DNA of 40,760 bases from Pseudomonadota bacterium. GTDB lineage: Bacteria; Pseudomonadota; Alphaproteobacteria; Sphingomonadales; Sphingomonadaceae. The translations under genes and the position numbers were made by a program. This document shows positions 24,989 to 32,709 of this stretch, one piece after another. The notes beneath the pieces are model-generated. The model did no database searches. It saw only the letters and a list, made by a program, of their open reading frames with translations, and was not told the DNA's origin. The stretch spans positions 1 through 40,760 of the forward strand of contig JAEWBB010000015.1 of NCBI GenBank assembly GCA_023391375.1, in the 5' to 3' direction. The first letter of the stretch is position 1. Each line of letters begins with the position of its first letter.

Positions 24989-25783
24989 TTATTTCGGAAT
25001 CGGGAAGAACGCGCGCACGCGCCGCTGGTAATCGCGGAACGCACCGCCCCTGCTCTTGAGCATCGATTGCTCGAGCGGCGGGATGCCCGAGGCATGGACC
25101 AGCAGCCAGTACATCATCGCCGGCGCCGCCAGCGTCGCCCATCCCCAGCCCCACACCGCCGCCGGACCGATCGCCAGCAGCGGATAGCTCCACCAGCCCA
25201 GCCATTCGAAGAAATAGTTCGGGTGCCGCGACAGGCCCCACAGGCCGGTGTCGGCAATCTTGCCCTTGTTGGCCGCCTTGCGCCGGAACGCCGCCATCTG
25301 CCGGTCGGCGACCGTTTCGCCGAGCAATGCGCCGCCGAACAGGACGACGCCGGCCACATCGCTCCAGGCGAAGGCCGCGGCCGGGTTGTGCGCCGCCAGC
25401 GTGACGGCCATCGCCAGCACCCATCCGCACAGCGCCTGCACCTGCAGGAACCCGAACAGCCGCACGTCGGCCTTGGCGCCCCATTCCTCCTTCAGCGCCG
25501 CGTACCGCGGGTCCCCGGCGTCCTTGAGGTTGCGCTGCGTAATGTGGGTTCCGAGCCGCAGGCCCCATGCCGCCGCCATCGCCGCGGCCAGCCATTGCCG
25601 CGCGCCCGGCGCCTCGCCCAGCGGCAAGAGGGCACCGATCACCCCGCCCGCCGCGCTGGCGAACGACCAGGTCGCGTCGGTCCATCCCTCTTGTCCGGGC
25701 TTGCGCGCCACGACCCACGCGCCCGTCATCGCCAACGACAGCAGCAAGGCCAGCAGAAGCGCGGTGGGAAGCAGCCACGTCAT
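24989..25783 (-). CDS. DUF1295 family membrane protein (steroid-reductase-like)
   Basis: The 264-residue polytopic protein belongs to DUF1295, which is related in its C-terminal half to steroid 5-alpha-reductase and isoprenylcysteine methyltransferase membrane enzymes. The characteristic end is LSRHPNYFFEWLGWW, then a long hydrophobic pair, then LEQSMLKSRGGAFRDYQRRV and a C-terminal FFPIPK. The WSFASAAGG and LRLGTHITQRN parts also fit. It is divergent from the FAD oxidoreductase gene, with 105 bases between, and convergent with DUF2177. A role in lipid or fatty-acid modification is inferred from family and neighbours. Confidence 0.85.
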   Translation of the reverse strand: MTWLLPTALLLALLLSLAMTGAWVVARKPGQEGWTDATWSFASAAGGVIGALLPLGEAPGARQWLAAAMAAAWGLRLGTHITQRNLKDAGDPRYAALKEEWGAKADVRLFGFLQVQALCGWVLAMAVTLAAHNPAAAFAWSDVAGVVLFGGALLGETVADRQMAAFRRKAANKGKIADTGLWGLSRHPNYFFEWLGWWSYPLLAIGPAAVWGWGWATLAAPAMMYWLLVHASGIPPLEQSMLKSRGGAFRDYQRRVRAFFPIPK

Positions 25784-25888
25784 GGCGACGGCGTGGCAGG
25801 ATTCGGCCGCGCTGTCATCCGCTTCGCCTTCGCCAACGTATCTGGTGCGGGGCGGGGAACTTGCTTGCCCGCACGGAGTCCACCTTCA

Positions 25889-27223
25889 ATGCCGTTCGAC
25901 CCCGACCGACCCTCCGATCACGCCCCGCTCGACATCGCCGTGATCGGCAGCGGAATTGCCGGCCTGTCGGCGGCCTGGCTGCTGGCGCAGCGCCACCGCG
26001 TCACCCTGTTCGAAGCCGACGGCCGCATCGGCGGGCACAGCCACACGGTCGAGGCGCAGGGCCGTCCGGTCGACACCGGCTTCATCGTCTACAACGAAAC
26101 GACCTATCCCAATCTCACCGCCCTGTTCGCCCACCTCGGCGTCCCGACCCGCGAAACGCAGATGACCTTCGCGGTCAGCCTCGATGGCGGACGGCTCGAA
26201 TATTCGGGCACCGGGCTTGCCGGCCTGCTGGCGCAGAAATCGAACATCGTCCGCCCGCGCTTCTGGTCGATGGTCCGCGACCTCCTGCGCTTCTATCGCG
26301 AGGCGCCGCGCGACCTCGGCCGCCTGACGTCCGAAAGCCTCCACGACTATCTCGAGGCGAAGCGGTTCGGCACAGCGTTCCGCGAGGATCATCTCTACCC
26401 GATGGCCGCCGCCATCTGGTCGACGCCGTCCGATCGGATTCCCTCCTATCCGGCCGCCAGCTTCATCCGCTTCTGCCACAACCACGCGCTGCTCCAGACC
26501 AGCGGGCGGCCGACCTGGCGGACGGTGGACGGCGGCAGCCGCGCCTATGTGAAGCGCTTGTCGGCGCTCTTCGCCGACCGCATCGAAACCGGCTCGCCGG
26601 TCCGGTCGATCCGGCGCGAAGGCGGCAAGGTCGTGCTGGCGCTGGGCGATGGCGAGCGCAGGTTCGACCGCGCCGTGATCGCATCCCACGCCGACCAGGC
26701 GCTGGCCATGCTCGACGCCCCCACGGCCGACGAGACCCGCCTCCTCGGGGCGTTCGGCTACACCCGCAACCGCGCCGTGCTGCACAGTGATCCCGCCCTG
26801 ATGCCGCGCCGCAAGCGGGCTTGGTCGTGCTGGAACTACGCCGCCGACCAGCGCGGGCCGGGGGCCTTGTCGGTCACCTACTGGATGAACCGGCTCCAGC
26901 ACGTCCCGGGCCAAGACCTGTTCGTCACCCTGAACCCGCTAACCGAACCGCATCCCGCCAGCGTCGTACGCGAGGACCTGTACGACCACCCGGTCTTCGA
27001 TCACGCCGCGGTTGAGGCGCAGAAGCAATTGTGGTCGCTGCAGGGGCAAGGCGGGCTGTGGTATTGCGGCGCTTACTTCGGCGCCGGCTTCCACGAAGAC
27101 GGCCTGCAATCCGGCCTTGCGGTGGCCGAACAGCTCGGCGGCCTCCGCCGGCCATGGGACGTGGCGGACGAAAGCGGACGTATCCATCTATCGCCCCTGG
27201 CGCAGCCGGTGCTGTCGCTGTGA
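25889..27223 (+). CDS. FAD-dependent oxidoreductase (COG2907-like amine oxidase fold)
   Basis: The 444-residue protein starts with a Rossmann dinucleotide motif (IGSGIAGLSAAWLL, G20-G22-G25) and the FAD-binding FEADGRIGGH. Characteristic COG2907-type features follow: VDTGFIVYNETTYPNL, AAAIWSTP, FCHNHALLQ, WRTVDGGSRAYV and, near the end, CGAYFGAGFHEDGLQSG. Its stop overlaps the GTG of DUF1365, the usual partner. In Rhodobacter and other proteobacteria, flavoproteins encoded with fatty-acid methyltransferases act on membrane lipid acyl chains (cyclopropane or furan fatty acid pathways). I infer an acyl-chain desaturase or oxidase here. The ATG at 25889 is used because the Rossmann motif begins 16 residues later. 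Confidence 0.88.
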   Translation: MPFDPDRPSDHAPLDIAVIGSGIAGLSAAWLLAQRHRVTLFEADGRIGGHSHTVEAQGRPVDTGFIVYNETTYPNLTALFAHLGVPTRETQMTFAVSLDGGRLEYSGTGLAGLLAQKSNIVRPRFWSMVRDLLRFYREAPRDLGRLTSESLHDYLEAKRFGTAFREDHLYPMAAAIWSTPSDRIPSYPAASFIRFCHNHALLQTSGRPTWRTVDGGSRAYVKRLSALFADRIETGSPVRSIRREGGKVVLALGDGERRFDRAVIASHADQALAMLDAPTADETRLLGAFGYTRNRAVLHSDPALMPRRKRAWSCWNYAADQRGPGALSVTYWMNRLQHVPGQDLFVTLNPLTEPHPASVVREDLYDHPVFDHAAVEAQKQLWSLQGQGGLWYCGAYFGAGFHEDGLQSGLAVAEQLGGLRRPWDVADESGRIHLSPLAQPVLSL

Positions 27224-27999
27224 ACAGCGGCCTTTACGCGGGCGAGGTGATGCACCAGCGGCTCCGGCCCCGACGCCACCGCCTCGCCTATCGCCTGTTC
27301 ATGCTGCTGCTCGACCTTGACGAGCTCGACGCGCTCGACGGCCGGTCGCGGCTGTTCTCCCGCAACCGCCGCAATCTCGTTTCCTTCCACGACCGCGATC
27401 ATGGCGACGGCAGCGACGCGCCCTTGAAGGCGCAGGTCGAGCGGCACCTCGCCGATGCCGGTTTTTCCACCGGCGGTCCCATCCGGCTGCTCACCATGCC
27501 GCGCCTGTTGGGCTTCGTCTTCAACCCGATCAGCGTCTATTTCTGCCACGACCGCGCAGGCCGCCTCACCGCCACGCTGTACGAAGTCACCAACACCTTC
27601 GGCCAGCGCCACCGCTACCTGCTGCCCGCCGACGGGGGCGGGGTGATCCGCCAGCAAATCGCCAAGAATCTTTACGTCTCCCCATTCCTCGGCATGGACA
27701 TGACCTACGACTTCCGCCTCAGGCCGCCGGGCGACGAGGCGATGCTGGCTATTACCGCCTCCGACGAGAGGGGTGCCATGCTGGTCGCCGCGATGAAGTT
27801 GCGCCGCCGCGCGCTGACCGACGCCGCGCTATTGAAGGCCGTCGCCGCCCACCCGCTAATGACCTTCAAGGTCGTCGCGGGAATCCACTGGGAAGCGCTT
27901 CTCCTGTGGCTCAAGCGCGTGCCCCTCGTCCGCCGTCCGCCGCCGCCCGAAGCGGCGGTGAGTTGCCCGTCTCGCCGGTCGATCGGCAAGGCGGCCTAG
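27220..27999 (+). CDS. DUF1365 domain protein
   Basis: The 259-residue protein matches DUF1365, a family of unknown function that nearly always follows a COG2907 oxidoreductase. Visible family parts are GEVMHQRLRPRRHRLAY, a conserved FMLLLDLDEL, LLTMPRLLGFVFNPISVYFC, VTNTFGQRH, and KNLYVSPFLGMDMTYDF. No signal peptide is seen. The GTG start overlaps the upstream stop (GTGA), so the two products are coupled. The stop overlaps the stop of the convergent phosphatidyltransferase gene (CTAG, 27996-27999). The third usual partner, a cyclopropane-fatty-acid synthase-like methyltransferase, is not in this window. Confidence 0.88.
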   Translation: MNSGLYAGEVMHQRLRPRRHRLAYRLFMLLLDLDELDALDGRSRLFSRNRRNLVSFHDRDHGDGSDAPLKAQVERHLADAGFSTGGPIRLLTMPRLLGFVFNPISVYFCHDRAGRLTATLYEVTNTFGQRHRYLLPADGGGVIRQQIAKNLYVSPFLGMDMTYDFRLRPPGDEAMLAITASDERGAMLVAAMKLRRRALTDAALLKAVAAHPLMTFKVVAGIHWEALLLWLKRVPLVRRPPPPEAAVSCPSRRSIGKAA

Positions 28000-28670
28000 G
28001 CGCGCGTCGGTGGGTCCTCACGGCTGAGGCGGCGCGCGACATTGAAGGTCTGGACGACGTAAAGCGCGACCAGCGCAAGGCCGATGACGCCGACGAACTG
28101 GTCGAACCCGCTCATGGTCCATCTTGTTTCGAACCGCGGGCCGAGCGCCCACATCGCCAGCGTCAGCGTAATGAGGAGGAAGCGAAGTTCGGTCGGCCCG
28201 GCACCGACATGGCTCAGCGTCAGCTCGCCGACGACCTTGGCCGACAGGAACGCGTGGATCGCCAGGAGCAGGTATCCGGACAGCGCCAGCAGCATGATGT
28301 CGACCCGAAGGTAGGGCGACAGGCCCATGCCGACCGTCATCATCATCACCGCGATCCCGTCGACGCTATGGTCGAGGAAATAACCGTAGCGCGGGCGCTC
28401 GATCTTGCGGAACCGGGCAACGCTGCCGTCGAGGCTGTCCCCGAACCAGTTGATGACATAGCCCGCGATGGACAGGAACAGCCAGTCGCGGCCCCAACTG
28501 CTGAGTACATAGCCCGCGCCGATGACCGCTGCGCCGAAGACACCGGTCGCGGTCAGCATGTCGGGCGTGACCCATGCCGGCAGTCGTGCGCACAACCAGT
28601 TGAGCAAGCGACGCTCCACCTGCGCCGACAGGTTGTGCTGGATACGAACGTGCGGTTGCGGTTCGCGCAT
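27996..28670 (-). CDS. CDP-alcohol phosphatidyltransferase family membrane enzyme
   Basis: The 224-residue protein has the family signature D-x2-DG-x2-AR-x9-G-x3-D-x3-D: D78, D81, G82, A85-R86, G96, D100 and D104, on and after a membrane helix. About five other hydrophobic segments follow. Such enzymes move a phosphatidyl or phospho-alcohol group from a CDP-activated donor to an alcohol acceptor in the membrane. The acceptor cannot be named from sequence. The charged N-terminal part (residues 1-30) is longer than in the phosphatidylglycerophosphate synthases. It is divergent from the DUF937 gene, with 99 bases between. Confidence 0.88.
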   Translation of the reverse strand: MREPQPHVRIQHNLSAQVERRLLNWLCARLPAWVTPDMLTATGVFGAAVIGAGYVLSSWGRDWLFLSIAGYVINWFGDSLDGSVARFRKIERPRYGYFLDHSVDGIAVMMMTVGMGLSPYLRVDIMLLALSGYLLLAIHAFLSAKVVGELTLSHVGAGPTELRFLLITLTLAMWALGPRFETRWTMSGFDQFVGVIGLALVALYVVQTFNVARRLSREDPPTRA

Positions 28671-28769
28671 AGCCGCCGATAGGCCGATGTCGGCGTTCTT
28701 GGCAACGGCGTGTGCGTTCGCGCGTTGTTGGGCCGCGGGCGATCGGTCCGCCGAGTGGAGGACGCACCC

Positions 28770-29348
28770 ATGAATTTCGACCAGATGCTGCAGCAGACCA
28801 ACGCCATCGACTCCCTATCGAAAGAGCTCGGTATCGATGCCTCCACGGCGAAGGCCGGCGCGACCGTGCTCATGCCAGCCATCCTTTCCGGCCTGCAAAA
28901 CCCGGTCGCTTCAGGCGGCGCGCAATCGGCCATTGGCGGTGGGGGCGGCGGCCTTGGCGGCCTGCTTGGCACGATCGCCGGCTTGGGCGGCGGTGGACTG
29001 CTCGACAATGTCACGTCCGAGCAGCCGACCGATGTCGGCAAGGGCAACGAAATCCTCGGCCAGATCTTCGGCTCGAAGGATGGCAGCCGTGCGGTCGCCG
29101 CCAGCGCCGCGGCCCAATCGGGCGTCGAGCCTTCGCTGCTCAAGAAAATGCTGCCGATGCTGGCAATGATCGCCGCCGGCTATGTCATGAAGCGTGCGCA
29201 GGGCGAAGGTGGGCTGGGCGGCGCGCTCGGCAGCGTTCTGGGCGGCGACCGGGAAGCCGCGCCGGCGGGCGCTGCGCCGACGCCGGCACAGGATGGCGGG
29301 ATTCTCGGCGACCTGATCGGCGCGGCCGGCAACTTCCTGCGGCGGTAG
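28770..29348 (+). CDS. DUF937 domain protein
   Basis: The 192-residue protein matches DUF937 (YidB-like group): an N-terminal helical part (MNFDQMLQQ to LPAILSGLQNP-like sequence), a glycine-rich linker (GGGGGGLGGLLG), a repeated helical unit with VGKGNEILGQIFGS and SLLKKMLPMLAMIAAGYVMKR, and another glycine-rich end (GGILGDLIGAAGNFLRR). No signal peptide is seen. ATG at 28770 is chosen because GGAGGA lies eight bases before it. Function of the family is unknown; it stands alone between the phosphatidyltransferase and hutU. Confidence 0.85.
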   Translation: MNFDQMLQQTNAIDSLSKELGIDASTAKAGATVLMPAILSGLQNPVASGGAQSAIGGGGGGLGGLLGTIAGLGGGGLLDNVTSEQPTDVGKGNEILGQIFGSKDGSRAVAASAAAQSGVEPSLLKKMLPMLAMIAAGYVMKRAQGEGGLGGALGSVLGGDREAAPAGAAPTPAQDGGILGDLIGAAGNFLRR

Positions 29349-29429
29349 CGGCGCGGCCTCGTGGGGCTTGGGAAGCAGGCCGCTTCTCGCTAGGGAGCGG
29401 CGGACCTCCAGCCCTTGCAGGATCCGCGC

Positions 29430-31091
29430 ATGACCGACTCCCGCCTCGACAACAGCCGCCACCTCAAGGCCCGCACCGGCCCCGAGAAAGTCGCCAAGCA
29501 CTGGACGACCGAAGCGGCGGTGCGGATGCTGATGAACAACCTCGACGACGAGGTGGCCGAAAACCCGCAGAGCCTGGTCGTCTACGGCGGCATCGGCCGC
29601 GCGGCGCGCGACTGGGCGGCGTTCGACAAGATCGTCGAGGTCCTGGAACGGCTTGAGGAAAACCAGACGCTGCTGGTCCAGTCTGGCAAGCCGGTCGGCG
29701 TGTTCGAAACCCACAAGGATGCGCCGCGAGTCCTCATCGCCAACTCCAACCTCGTCCCCAAATGGGCGACGTGGGAGAAGTTCAACGAGCTCGATAAGAA
29801 GGGCCTGATGATGTACGGCCAGATGACGGCCGGCAGCTGGATCTACATCGGCAGCCAGGGCATCGTCCAAGGCACTTACGAGACCTTCGCCGAGATGGGC
29901 CGCCAGCACTTCGGCGGCGACCTCACCGGCAAGTGGATCCTCACCGCCGGCCTCGGGGGCATGGGCGGTGCGCAGCCGCTGGCGGCGGTGATGGCCGGGG
30001 CGCACTGCATCGCGATCGAGGTGCAGGAAAGCTCGATCCAGAAGCGGCTCGAAACCCGCTACCTCGACCACCGCGCCGACAGCATCGACGAGGCGCTGGA
30101 AATCATCCGCAATGCCACCGAACCGACCAGCGTCGGCGTGCTCGGCAATGCCGCCGAGATCCTGCCCGACATGGTCGCGCGCGGCATCCGTCCGGACGCG
30201 GTGACCGACCAGACCAGCGCCCACGACCCCGCCAACGGTTATTGCCCGGCGGGCTGGACCGTCGATCGCTGGATGGACATGCGCGACAAGGACCCGGGCG
30301 CCGTGGTCGAAGCCGCCCGCCATTCGATGGCCCGCCACGTCGAGGCGATGCTCGCCTTCCAGAAAATGGGCATCCCCACCTTCGACTATGGTAACAACAT
30401 CCGCCAGGAGGCCTATGACGACGGCGTCCTCAACGCCTTCGACTTCCCCGGCTTCGTCCCCGCCTATGTCCGCCCGCTGTTCTGCCGCGGCATCGGCCCG
30501 TTCCGTTGGGCGGCGCTGTCGGGCGATCCGGAGGACATCTACAAGACCGACCAGCGGGTGAAGGAACTGATCCCCGACGATCCCCACCTCCACCGCTGGC
30601 TCGACATGGCGCGCGAACGGATCGCCTTCCAGGGCCTGCCGGCGCGCATCTGCTGGGTCGGCCTGGGCCTGCGCCACAAGCTGGGCCTCGCCTTCAACGA
30701 GATGGTGCGCAACGGCGAGGTCTCGGCGCCGATCGTCATCGGCCGCGACCACCTCGACAGCGGCAGCGTCGCCTCTCCCAACCGCGAGACCGAAAGCATG
30801 ATGGACGGCAGCGACGCCGTCAGCGACTGGCCTTTGCTCAACGCCCTCCTCAACACCGCGTCCGGCGCGACCTGGGTCTCACTCCACCATGGCGGCGGGG
30901 TCGGCATGGGCTATTCGCAGCATTCCGGCGTCGTGATCGTGGCTGACGGCACCGACGATGCGGCGCGGCGACTGAAGCGCGTGCTGTGGAATGACCCCGC
31001 GACCGGCGTCATGCGCCACGCCGACGCCGGCTACCCAATCGCGATCGACTGTGCCCGCGAACAGGGGCTCGACCTGCCGAGCATCGGCTAG
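29430..31091 (+). CDS. hutU: Urocanate hydratase
   Basis: The 553-residue protein is a full-length urocanase, which adds water to urocanate to give imidazolonepropionate using tightly bound NAD+ as an electrophile. Conserved pieces are QTLLVQSGKPVGVF, QMTAGSWIYIGSQGIVQGTYETF, GMGGAQPLA (NAD site), DQTSAHDPANGY, GNNIRQ, FCRGIGPFRWAALSGDP and WVSLHHGGGVGMGYS. Length agrees with the family (about 555). The ATG at 29430 is preferred over an in-frame TTG at 29415. The small CxxC protein starts three bases after its stop. Confidence 0.97.
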   Translation: MTDSRLDNSRHLKARTGPEKVAKHWTTEAAVRMLMNNLDDEVAENPQSLVVYGGIGRAARDWAAFDKIVEVLERLEENQTLLVQSGKPVGVFETHKDAPRVLIANSNLVPKWATWEKFNELDKKGLMMYGQMTAGSWIYIGSQGIVQGTYETFAEMGRQHFGGDLTGKWILTAGLGGMGGAQPLAAVMAGAHCIAIEVQESSIQKRLETRYLDHRADSIDEALEIIRNATEPTSVGVLGNAAEILPDMVARGIRPDAVTDQTSAHDPANGYCPAGWTVDRWMDMRDKDPGAVVEAARHSMARHVEAMLAFQKMGIPTFDYGNNIRQEAYDDGVLNAFDFPGFVPAYVRPLFCRGIGPFRWAALSGDPEDIYKTDQRVKELIPDDPHLHRWLDMARERIAFQGLPARICWVGLGLRHKLGLAFNEMVRNGEVSAPIVIGRDHLDSGSVASPNRETESMMDGSDAVSDWPLLNALLNTASGATWVSLHHGGGVGMGYSQHSGVVIVADGTDDAARRLKRVLWNDPATGVMRHADAGYPIAIDCAREQGLDLPSIG

Positions 31092-31093
31092 CG

Positions 31094-31276
31094 GTGCGGA
31101 CCCGCCTCAGTGTGTGCCGGCGCAAGCAGCGGTTTGCCAGCGAAGACGAGGCGCGCCGCGCGGGCGATGCCACCGGGCACTTGCTCTTTCCGTACCGTTG
31201 CGACCACTGTTTGCGTTTCCACCTGACCAGCCGGGCCAAGGGACGTCGCCGGCCGCGGCCCGCGACGAACGGCTAG
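31094..31276 (+). CDS. Small basic protein with a CxxC...H zinc-binding pattern
   Basis: A 60-residue product starting with GTG directly after the hutU stop. It has C8, then RCDHC (C36, C39) and H43 in RFHLTSR, a likely C-C-C-H zinc site. A central FASEDEARRAG helix lies between, and the tail is very basic (KGRRRPRP). Similar short proteins with a C...F...EA...YxCxxCxxxHLT layout are common in bacteria and have no known role. The position suggests co-transcription with hutU, but a link to histidine use is not implied. Confidence 0.6.
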   Translation: MRTRLSVCRRKQRFASEDEARRAGDATGHLLFPYRCDHCLRFHLTSRAKGRRRPRPATNG

Positions 31277-31331
31277 GCGGCCGCGACGCACCTGTGATAG
31301 CCTGCGCCCCGCGCGTGGCATGGGGGGTGCG

Positions 31332-32321
31332 ATGAGCGAGTATAAACTGGACAACGGGCAGTGGGCGATCCTCGTCCCGCAAAGCGCGGCCGACGATCCC
31401 GAAGACCTGATGTTCGCGGTCTGGGACGGGCTCGACTTCCTTCGTGACAAGGTGAAGGCCGCCCCCGACGACCTGCCGGCCGACGTCGTCGAACTGGTCG
31501 AAGCCGCGGATTATCTCGGCGGCGTCTATACCAATTTCCACGCCATCCATTTCGCCAACCGGTCCGACGACATCGGGCGGCTCGACATCGCGCGGCGCGG
31601 ACTGGTGCGGCTTGGCGATGCGGAATGGCTCGCGATCTTCGACCAGGCGATGGCGCTGTTTGCGGCCAACCGCGCGCTGTGGGACCAGCCGATGGGCAAC
31701 GGGACCGAGGCCAAGCGCGCGGCCGAAACCCTGATGAAGCCGGTGGATGCCCGCTACGCCGCCCATAAACCGACCGAGGAGTTGAACGCGTTCATGGGCC
31801 GCGCCCTGCGCGACCTGCCCTCCGTCCGGATCGTCCCCGACGATCGCCTCGCCGCTTTGCGCGACACCATGTTAAAAGGCAGCGACGGTTTCGCGGCGGC
31901 GGAGGCGGAAAAGGCTGCCAAGGCCGCCAAGCGCGCGGAGGAAGAGACGCTGGCCTCGCGCATCCGCACCCAGAACATGCTCAAGCACCCGGTGTCCTAC
32001 GCCGCCGAAGCCTTGTCGAAGCGGCTCGGATTCACCGACGTCATGTCCCCGCCCGGCGAAGCCGATGTGAGCAGTGACGGTTCGACCGAAGGCTGGACCA
32101 TAGCGCTGCGCGGTCATGGAAACCCGGCGCAGTTCCACACGCTGGCGCGCAAGCGCGGCATCTTCTTCCTGCTCAATTGGCAGGACGAGGTGATCGCCCA
32201 GGCGTCCGAATCCGAACTGGAGCGCGAGCGGTTGGCCCGCCTCGGTGGAAGCGAGCCCCCGCGCTCGCCACCGCCGCGCCCGACCGGCTTCGGCCGCTTT
32301 TTCGGCCGAAAAGGGCTATAA
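31332..32321 (+). CDS. Unrecognised 329-residue cytoplasmic protein
   Basis: I do not recognise this protein with confidence. The N-terminal half (about 1-170) is acidic. Its segment GVYTNFHAIHFANR, followed by LVRLGDAEWLAIFDQAMALF, faintly resembles DMP19/DUF4375 proteins. Residues 190-215 form a charged, Ala/Lys/Glu-rich helix, possibly a coiled coil (AEKAAKAAKRAEEE). The C-terminal part has short strands (GWTIALRGHG, FFLLNWQDEVIAQ) and a Pro/Arg-rich tail ending FGRFFGRKGL. No signal peptide or membrane segment is seen. ATG at 31332 is chosen because GGGGGGTG precedes it. The stop at 32319-32321 touches a strong hairpin. Confidence 0.75.
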   Translation: MSEYKLDNGQWAILVPQSAADDPEDLMFAVWDGLDFLRDKVKAAPDDLPADVVELVEAADYLGGVYTNFHAIHFANRSDDIGRLDIARRGLVRLGDAEWLAIFDQAMALFAANRALWDQPMGNGTEAKRAAETLMKPVDARYAAHKPTEELNAFMGRALRDLPSVRIVPDDRLAALRDTMLKGSDGFAAAEAEKAAKAAKRAEEETLASRIRTQNMLKHPVSYAAEALSKRLGFTDVMSPPGEADVSSDGSTEGWTIALRGHGNPAQFHTLARKRGIFFLLNWQDEVIAQASESELERERLARLGGSEPPRSPPPRPTGFGRFFGRKGL

Positions 32322-32353
32322 AAAACGGCCGCGGCGTAACGCCCGCGGCCGTT
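32319..32353 (-). terminator. Strong hairpin terminator for flp, possibly bidirectional
   Basis: AACGGCCGCGG at 32324-32334 pairs perfectly with CCGCGGCCGTT at 32343-32353 across an 8-base loop. On the minus strand the stem is followed at once by six T residues, making a classic terminator 24 bases after the flp stop. On the plus strand it starts just after the stop of the 329-residue protein and could halt that transcript too, though the T tract on that side is poor. Confidence 0.8.
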
Positions 32354-32376
32354 CCTTCCCGCCCCCATACACCGGG

Positions 32377-32547
32377 TTACATATTATCGGTCATCGCCTG
32401 GTTGACCGCACCGAACTTGGCGTCGACCCGCTCGCCCAGCCCGTTGAACGCGGTGATCGCGGCGACCGAGATCAGCGAGGCGATCGCGGCATATTCGATG
32501 GCGGTGGCGCCGCGGCGGTCGCGGAGGAGCTTGGTGAAGGTACGCAT
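32377..32547 (-). CDS. Flp-family type IVb pilin
   Basis: A 56-residue minus-strand product reads MRTFTKLLRDRRGATAIEY and then a hydrophobic stretch (AAIASLISVAAITAF), ending near QAMTDNM. This is the Flp/Fap pilin form: a short basic leader, the prepilin peptidase cleavage site before ATAIEY with the conserved Glu and Tyr, and a single hydrophobic helix that packs in the pilus core. AAGGAGA lies about eight bases before the ATG. No tad/cpa assembly genes are in the window, so it must rely on genes elsewhere. A terminator follows. Confidence 0.93.
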   Translation of the reverse strand: MRTFTKLLRDRRGATAIEYAAIASLISVAAITAFNGLGERVDAKFGAVNQAMTDNM

Positions 32548-32709
32548 GGCCGGCTCTCCTTGGTTCGTTGGCGACTGGCTATGCCCACCGCCCGAACCGC
32601 GCCATGGGCCCGGCGCGGCCCGTCCCGGCCTAGGACAGTTAACAGGTCGGCCGGAACGAAGCGCGCCCCCGCTGGCGGCGCGCGCCGCTTTGGCCTAGAG
32701 CCCGCGCCC

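Noticed and set aside
25856..25880. GGAAC upstream of the FAD oxidoreductase as an EcfG-type stress promoter
   Set aside because: The expected GTT-like -10 element at 16-17 bases is absent, and the start codon would follow too closely.
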